A stretch of 64,000 nucleotides of DNA from Okapia johnstoni (taxonomy: Eukaryota > Chordata > Mammalia > Artiodactyla > Giraffidae): NCBI GenBank assembly GCA_024291935.2, contig CM044315.1, positions 53,418,385 to 53,482,384 of the forward strand. The letters are read 5' to 3'. The notes beneath the pieces are model-generated. The model saw only the letters and a program-made list of their open reading frames with translations. It was not told where the DNA came from and searched no databases. This document shows positions 57,511-64,000 of the stretch, piece after piece. The position numbers and the translations under genes were made by a program. Position 1 is the stretch's first letter. Every line of letters starts with the position of its first letter.

Positions 57511-59439
57511 TAAATATATATGGTCTTCATAAACATGTCCAAAATCACAAGCCTGTGTATGTTTAGGTATTGAAAAAGTATAAGTTTACTAAATGAATTA
57601 GGAAAAAATTCACAAGTTTTCTACCAAATATGACATTGCACAGTTGTGCATGTTCTTGCAAAGGCCATTTCTTTACAAACAGGGTTCTGTGGGATTGTTA
57701 ATGCTATCTTAATCTTCCTGTTTATTCACCCATTCTGGGATTTCCCGTTTGCCAGCACTACAAATGCACTGTATTATAAATGAGAACAGCTTGTTGAAAG
57801 CTGTGTTTTAATGTTTTCTGGAAATAGATGAAGACAACATGTTCTGATATATTTGTAACAAATCCAGTTAGGAGCTTATTTAGGGAGTTTTTGTTTTTTT
57901 CTTCTTTAACAAACATAGGAAATATGTTCTTGTACTGGTATCAATAATAATTACAAATTCTTCCTAAAGAAAATAATTATGCATGCTTTAAAGTTAACTT
58001 CCTTTTTGGAAAACAATTGGTATTCAGTGTTTTGTCTAGGTAAACAATATTTACATAAAAATACTAGAAAGTTAGTTTTCATATAAACCTTACAATTCCT
58101 CTGCATTGCCCCACAAAAAGTTAAAGTAGTTATAAATTGTTTATTATTAGTATAGTATAGTAATGATATTTTTAGTAATGGTTTTGTTTAATGATCATAG
58201 ATCAATTGATAAACTCTCGTTATTCGTATTTATTTATTTTAGTGGATTTTGAAGAAATATCTGGATAATAATCATTTTTCTGGAAAAAAGAGTGAGAATA
58301 AAATAAAGTCCCTCCTACTTCACCTGCCAACATATTTTGCTTTCTGTACCCTTACCATTTTTGCCTACCTCGTAAACCTAATATAGACTGTCACTGCTTA
58401 AGAATTCCAAGCAATTTTTGAAATTTTTCAGCAATTTTGAAAAACAGTAGTTAAAATTTTGATATTTGATAAAGTTGACCTTTGCTTTTTGATATGTGTG
58501 GGTGTCTGTGTGGGTGTTTTGTAGATGAGTGAGTGTGTGTGTATATGTGTTTCAAATGTCAATGTAAAAGATGTATTACAATATAATAGTAGAATTTGGG
58601 GTATGTTAACAAGCCTAAATTATGCAGTTTTAAATGGGACAAAGAGTTAGCATCATAAATTGTAGCAGTTTATAATGAAAGTTGTTTACATTAAAAGTAC
58701 ATGACAGAAATGTAAGAAAATGACTAAGTGCAATATGAAAGAAAAATTACTTCATTGAACACCCCCAAATTTAAAGCTTAAATATAATCACGGTATATAT
58801 AAATATGCAAATATTTGTTCTATTCTTCTCCAGTGATTTATGTTTCATCAAGTGTGGTTACCTTCATTACTGATCATTTTTTAAAACAAAATTTTACATG
58901 ACAACATTGTGTGTTAAAATGAACTCCAAAGCTATTTAAAATTGTGCAGCTTCAGAATGATGCATGGTTCATTGCAAATTGCAAAGGGTAAGGAAAAATG
59001 GAATGAATTTCTAATAGACCTTAATTTCATCTTTAAAAAATAGCTTTTGTTAAATGAGCATCTTAAGAAGTGTTAAATTATGCACATATATATATAAAAC
59101 ATTAATAGAATATTTGTACTGGGTGGCTAATTTCATCCTTAATTGCTGAGTTTATTTACAGGATACATGGTACCATTACGGATTCCTATCTTTTCAGTTA
59201 TATTGTTGAATTGCTTACACATTTTTCCTAGAAGATTCAACTTCATCAGTAAATTACTCTTTCTATTCATAAAATAGATTTTGCAGATTGACCTTCTCCT
59301 ATTTGCAGTGCTGTCAAAATATTTTTTGGATGTGAAAAAAACATGTTTAATCTTCTTTTTCAAATATTCACTTTACAATATTTATGCATGGTATTTTCTT
59401 TTTGAAGGTTTAGCATCTTTTAAATTATGTCTAAAATTG
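57511..59439. other. Unassigned AT-rich DNA
   Basis: A TG-rich tract lies at 58492-58551. A 74-codon - strand frame at 59139-59363 has no recognised domain. Confidence 0.5.
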
Positions 59440-60640
59440 ATATAATAAGAAAGTACAAATAGGAAGTATACAGCTCAATTACTTTTCACATATGATTCCT
59501 CTGAATAACCATCATCTTGATCAAGATATAAAACAGTTCTATTACATTAGAAAGTTCTTTCCTGCTGCTTTAGCCACCCACCAGGGGCAATCACTCTTCT
59601 GACTTCTGTTAACTTCAATTTATTTTACTTGGAACAGAATATCTGTGGGATTCACTCATATTGTGTTTATCAGTAGTTCGTTGCTTTTAAATTGCTGGTT
59701 TGTTTTCCATTATAGGGATATGCAACAGATTAGTATGCCATTCTCTTGATGATGAGTTGTTTCTAGTTTTCTTCTATAATGAGTAAAGTTGGTATGGATA
59801 TTCTTGTTTATGTGCTTTTTTGGACATGTTTACTCATATTTCTTGGCCATATACTTGAAGTACAATTGCTGAATCATAGAGAAGGTATATTGTTAGCTGT
59901 AATAGCTAAAATTTTAATAGCTTTCAAAAGTTGCACTTCTACCAATAATCATAAGAGAGTTCCAGTTATTCCATATCTTTCCCAACGTTTAGTATTTTCA
60001 GTTTTTTTAAATTTTAGACTTTCTGGTAAATGTATTATATAGTGTATTGTGATTTTAAGTGGCATTTCCCTGATGAATAATTGTATTGACTATCTTTTCA
60101 ATGCTTATTGGCCATTTGGTCAGTTTCTTTGGTATGCTACTTGTTCAAGCCTTTTGACTATTCTTTATTTATTTTTTGTCTGACTTGATTTGTGCTAATT
60201 CTTTATACATCCTAGATATAACCCCTTTGGTAGATAGATAATGAAAATGTTATCCTAATGTATGACTTGTCTTTTCAGTCTTCTGCTGATAATTTTAATT
60301 AACTAAAGTTCTTAATTTCAATGAAGTCCAATTATGTTTTTATTTGTTATGGTTTTTTATTTTGTACCCTGTTTAGGAAACCTTTGCTTACTTTAAGTTC
60401 GTGAAAATATTCTCCCATGATGTATTCTAGGTGGTTGATTATCTTAATTTTGCACTTATATTTATGAATCATCTTTCATTAATTTTAATATATGGTGTAA
60501 GTTAGGAGTAAAGTTTGTGGGTTTTTTTCCTCCCATATAGATATACAAAAGTTCTAGCCTCATTTGTTGAAAATAAACAATAGCTCTTCTTCCACAGCTT
60601 TGCACTGGTACCTCAGACAGAGAGTATTCAATATTTCACC
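59440..60640 (-). mobile_element. Old L1M 3' UTR and ORF2 end
   Basis: Antisense L1M motifs in order: 'cagctcaattacttttcacatatg', 'ccaccaggggcaatcactcttctg', 'gtacaattgctgaatcatagag', 'tttaaattttagactttctgg', 'aacccctttggtagatag' and 'gaaacctttgcttac'. Diverged and without a coding frame. Confidence 0.7.
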
Positions 60641-60654
60641 ATTAAATATGTCAG

Positions 60655-60852
60655 CTGTAGCTTTTTGATTTTGCCGATAGCTTTATTGAGATATACTTGA
60701 TACATGACAATGTATTAGTTTAAGGTGTATAACATAATAATTCAATATATACATGTATATATTACAAAATGATTGCCACAATAAGTTTAGTTAACATCCA
60801 TCAGCTCAGTTATAATTATTTATTTTTGCAATTAGAACTTTTGAGATTTTCT
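60655..60852 (-). mobile_element. L1M 3' UTR fragment
   Basis: 'gctttattgagatatacttgatacatgacaatgtattag' and 'gccacaataagtttagttaacatccatc' are the antisense 3' end of another L1M. Confidence 0.72.
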
Positions 60853-60855
60853 CTC

Positions 60856-61266
60856 TTCAGTTCAGTTCAGTTCAGTCACTCAGTCGTGCCCGACTCTTTG
60901 CGACCCCATGAACCACAGCATGCCAGGCCTCCTTGTCCATCACCAACTCCCTGAGTCCACCCAAACCCATGTACATCAAGTCGATGATGCCATCCAGCCA
61001 TCTCATCCTCTGTCGTCCTCTTCTCCTCCTGCCCTCAACCTTTCCCAGCATCAGGGTCTTTTCCAATGAGTCAGCTCTTCGCATCAGGTGGCCAAAAGAT
61101 TGGAGTTTCAGCTTCAACATCAGTCCTTCCAATGAACACCCAGGACTGATCTCCTTTATGATGGACTGGTTAGATCTCCTTGCAGTCCAAGGGACTCTCA
61201 AGAGTCTTCTCCAACACCACAGTTCAAAAGCATCAATTCTTCAGTGCTCAGCTTTCTTTATAGTAT
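60856..61266 (-). mobile_element. BovB LINE 3' end
   Basis: Antisense BovB '(cagtt)n-cactcagtcgtgcccg' to 'gctcagctttctttatagt', about 0.41 kb. The - strand frame 61201-60872 (109 codons) is still open and reads as the polyprotein C-terminus ([20 protein letters not shown]). No target repeat found. Confidence 0.95.
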
Positions 61267-61373
61267 AATAGGTAGGCCAGAATTTTATGAAAGTTGCTTA
61301 AGAAATAAAATGTATAATCATCATAACTATATTTATTTAAAGTTTGCTTAGAACTAGCTCCCAAAATATAAAT

Positions 61374-61375
<2 letters not shown>

Positions 61376-61415
<40 letters not shown>
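61376..61415. repeat. (GT)20 microsatellite
   Basis: An uninterrupted run of about 20 GT units, likely length-polymorphic. Confidence 0.97.
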
Positions 61416-61419
<4 letters not shown>

Positions 61420-61435
61420 CGTATGTTTATATAAT

Positions 61436-61640
61436 GAAGTGAAGTTAAAGTGAAGCTTTAGTTGCTCAGTCATGTCCTGCTCTTTGCAGCCCCATGAACT
61501 GTCACCCACCAGGCTCCTCTGTCCGCAGGATTCTCCAGGCAAGAATACTGGAGTGGGTAGCCATTCCCTTCTCCAGGGGGTGTTCTCAACACAGATCAAA
61601 CCCGAATCTCCCACACTGCAGGCAGATTCTTTACCATTTA
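61436..61640 (-). mobile_element. Bov-tA type SINE
   Basis: Antisense SINE 'gaagtgaagttaaagtgaagc' to 'gcaggcagattctttacc'. The end of the tRNA-derived head is missing. tttatat on both sides may be a weak target repeat. Confidence 0.9.
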
Positions 61641-61972
61641 TATTACCTGTATATTGTATATACATGTAATTAATTTATGCAAATAATGATTTATGTGTAT
61701 ATAATAATAAAGATATATTATTAGCTAAAGATATATATAGCTAAGAGAAACCCCTATAGTCATTTTAAAAAAAAAAGGTCTAATTTAGGAAATTGGATGA
61801 TTAAAATTGTCAGAAAGGCTGGAGAATCAGGCTCTAGGTTAGGCTTCCAGTGATGATCCCTAGAGAATATTGCAGAACTGCTACTTTGCCACAATTAGGT
61901 AATAGGGAACTCAGGGAACACACCACGCTGGCCACTACGAGAATTTCATGTAAGCCACAAAATACCTGCTTA
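61641..61972. other. Unassigned AT-rich DNA
   Basis: No supported feature. Confidence 0.5.
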
Positions 61973-63285
61973 GTTCAGTTCAGTTCAGTCGCTCAGTCGT
62001 GTCTGATTCTTTGTGACCCCATGAATCACAGCATGCCAGGCCTCCCTGTCCATCACCAACTCCCGGAGTTTACCCAAACTCATGTCCATTGAGTTGGTGA
62101 TGCCATCAAAACATCTCATCCTCTGTCATCCCCTTCTTCTTCTGCCCTCAGTCTTTCCCAGTATCAGGGTCTTTTCAAATGAGTCCAGTCTTCGCATGAG
62201 GTGGCCAAAGTATTGGACTTTCAGCTTCAACATCAGTCCTTCCAATGAAAACCCAGGACTGATCTCCTTTAGGACTGGTTGGATCTCCTTGCAGTGCAAG
62301 GGACTCTCAAGAGTCTTCTCCAACACCACAGTTCAAAAACATCAATTCTTCAGCACTCAGCTTTCTTTATAGTCCAACTCTCACATCCATACATGACTAC
62401 TGGAAAAACCATAGCCTTGACTAGACAGACCTTTGTTGACAAATAATGTCTCTGCTTTTTAATATGCTGTCTAGTTTGGTCATAACTTTCCTTCCAAAGA
62501 GTAAGCATCTTTTAATTTCATGGCTGCAATCACCATCTGCAGTGATTTTGGAGACCAAAACAATAAAGTCAGCCACTGTTTCCACTGTTTCCCCATCTAT
62601 TTGCCAGGAAGTGATGGGACTGGATGCCATGATCTTAGTTTTCTGAATGTTAAGCTTCAAGCCAACTTTTTCACTCTCCTCTTTCACTTTCATCAAGAGG
62701 CTCTTTAGTTCTTCTTCACTTTCTGCCAGAAGAGTGGCATCATCTGCATATTTGAGGTGACTGATATTTCTCCCAGCAATCTTGATTCCAGCTTGTACTT
62801 CCTTCAGCCCAGCATTTTTCATGATGTACTCTGCATATAAGTTAAATAAGCAGGGTGACAATATACAGCCTTGACGTACTCCTTTTCCTATTTGGAACCA
62901 GTCTGTTGTTCCATGTCCAGTTCTAACTGTTGCTTCCTGACCTGCATACAGGTTTATCAAGAGGCAGGTCAGGTGGTCTGGTATTCCCATCTCTTTCAGA
63001 ATTTTCCACAGTTTATTGTGATCCACACAGTCAAAGGCTTTGGCATAGTCAATAAAGCAGAAATCGATGTTTTTCTGAAACTCTTGCTTTTTCGATGATC
63101 CAGCAGATGTTGGCAGTTTGATCTCTGGTTCCTCTGCCTTTTCTAAAACCAGCCTGAACATCTGGAAGTTCACGGTTCAAGTATTGCTGAAGCCTGGCTT
63201 GGAGAATTTTGAGCATTACTTTACTAGTGTGTGAGATGAGTGCAATTGTGCGATATTTTGAACATTCTTTGGCATTGCCTTTCTT
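61973..63285 (-). mobile_element. BovB LINE, 1.3 kb
   Basis: Antisense BovB from the tail '(gttca)n-gtcgctcagtcg' to the RT N-terminal region 'ttctttggcattgcctttctt'. No target repeat recognised. It carries the longest open frame in the window. Confidence 0.96.
62421..63173 (-). pseudogene. BovB RT remnant, longest open frame
   Basis: The 250-codon frame includes RT motif A with both Asp and the Phe intact (FIDYAKAFDCVDH), the tract KGVRQGCILSPCLFN, and YADD at 62750-62739. The first residues (before KKQEFQKN) are out of phase because of a small change near 63090. The correct N-terminal phase is in the overlapping frame 63339-63049 (LQARLQQYLNRELPDVQAGF). At the other end the frame leaves the family sequence at DIICQQRSV near 62430. 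The endonuclease is absent. The catalytic core residues look unmutated, but the protein is incomplete. Confidence 0.93.
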
Positions 63286-63900
63286 GGAGATTCTTACTAT
63301 TAAAAGGAACACAGTATGACCTGCCACCTCTCTTTCCACTTTCTAATTTTGAGTGACAGAACCTAAGTCCCTGTTCTAGTCTCAGCTGCAGGTAAGTATG
63401 GGAAATATTCTGAACTCTATATCCATTTTCATGCAGAATGGTACAAAAAGGAGATTAAAAGAAAGACTGAAGAAGCCAACTGGATCCATTACAGTTTGTA
63501 AGTGGCACAGTCAGGATTTGTCCACAAATAGAGTGATTTCAAGGTCAGAGTTTTACGGCTCAACCTTTCAAAGTGGATTTACAAGACTCTGCTATATTCT
63601 CCTTAATGAATTTTGTATGCTCTTCAGCATAAGCCACTAAGTTTAGAACTATACGGAAACAAGTCTGGGGGCACAGAGACCAATAAGTCTAGGCCCTCCA
63701 AAATAGTATCTGGTTTGAAAATTAGGAGGGGAAATATGGTTTACTGCTTAAAGAGAATTCTCGGCCATGCTCCATGGCTTGCTTTCTTTCCATCGCTAGC
63801 AAGGGCATGCAGGTGAATTTCTAGAGTGAGTAGCTGCAGTGTTTAGATAGTCCACTATCGTCACAGGATTTTTTGCCATACTTTATGCTTCTTCTCTTAG
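63286..63900. other. Unassigned DNA next to exon candidate
   Basis: Less AT-rich than most of the window and free of recognised repeats. It contains a consensus-like splice donor, cag|gtaagt, at 63391/63392 without a convincing exon before it. Overlapping open frames of 67-80 codons have no recognised domain. Confidence 0.45.
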
Positions 63901-63959
63901 ATAACACTTGGCTGCAGTTTCTGGAGCAGGTGGCACTTGAGAATCAAAAATACCTTGAG
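63901..63959 (+). other. Putative internal exon (59 bp)
   Basis: A pyrimidine-rich acceptor, 'gcttcttctcttag', ends at 63900. A consensus donor 'gag|gtaagt' starts at 63960. Between them one phase is open after two leading bases and reads NTWLQFLEQVALENQKYLE, an amphipathic, Leu/Glu-rich stretch with no repeat similarity. Another phase (ITLGCSFW..) is also open, and the third has a stop at once. I do not recognise the protein. A 59-bp open stretch is weak evidence alone; the strong splice signals are the main argument. Confidence 0.33.
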
Positions 63960-64000
63960 GTAAGTGAACATCCCTCTGCTTGCAGCCTGGCCTATACAAA

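Noticed and set aside
1..64000. Endogenous retrovirus genes
   Set aside because: I found no recognisable gag, protease, integrase or env sequence. The RT motifs present (YADD with FxDYAKAFD-type motif A) belong to the BovB/RTE and L1 LINEs.

Overview
The window comes from the nuclear genome of a pecoran ruminant (cattle, sheep, goat, deer and relatives). It is full of BovB (RTE-type) LINEs ending in (ACTGA)n and of Bov-tA and Bov-A2 SINEs. It also has artiodactyl-type L1 3' ends, one CHR-type SINE, and an older mammalian layer of L2, MIR and L1M. The sequence alone does not settle the species. The DNA is AT-rich, and I find no rRNA, tRNA gene, CRISPR array, bacterial gene or recognisable host protein gene. 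It reads as intergenic or intronic DNA. The one hint of a host gene is an exon-like 59-bp stretch at 63901-63959, next to the right edge.

Layout. 0-26 kb: mostly unassigned AT-rich DNA with scattered SINEs, ancient L2/MIR/L1M pieces, and BovB 3' ends at 1-477, 16.4 kb and 21.7-22.4 kb. 26-28 kb: an old L1 broken by a 1.2-kb BovB flanked by a 12-bp target-site duplication. 30-37 kb: a BovB on the + strand (29.9-31.5 kb), an L1M with a (TA)n tract, then a BovB on the - strand (34.2-36.3 kb) that is itself split by a young L1. This is followed at once by an older BovB at the same target site. 37-49 kb: unassigned DNA, a chimeric BovB/SINE remnant at 39.2 kb, L1 fragments at 42-43 kb, and an L1-in-L1 nest at 44-45.2 kb followed by an exact 89-bp tandem duplication. 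49-53 kb: BovB 3' ends, and a diverged, shuffled local duplication at 51.2-52.9 kb. 53.7-57.5 kb: the most complete BovB, inserted in the tail of a SINE, with its 5' part inverted. 57.5-64 kb: unassigned DNA, old L1s, two more BovB copies and the exon candidate.

Coding potential. Nearly every long open frame is either a decayed piece of the BovB endonuclease/reverse-transcriptase polyprotein or an antisense shadow of one. Several pieces keep the RT signature YADD, but every copy is 5'-truncated, inverted, frameshifted or interrupted by stops, so none can be autonomous. The genes here do not work together as a system. The biology is the layered insertion history of retroelements, with L1-type and RTE-type machinery mobilising themselves and SINEs. 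I saw no convincing undescribed system. The best leads are the inverted BovB with its repeated 5' region, the shuffled duplication near 52 kb, the opposed BovB pair at 30/35 kb, and the exon candidate.
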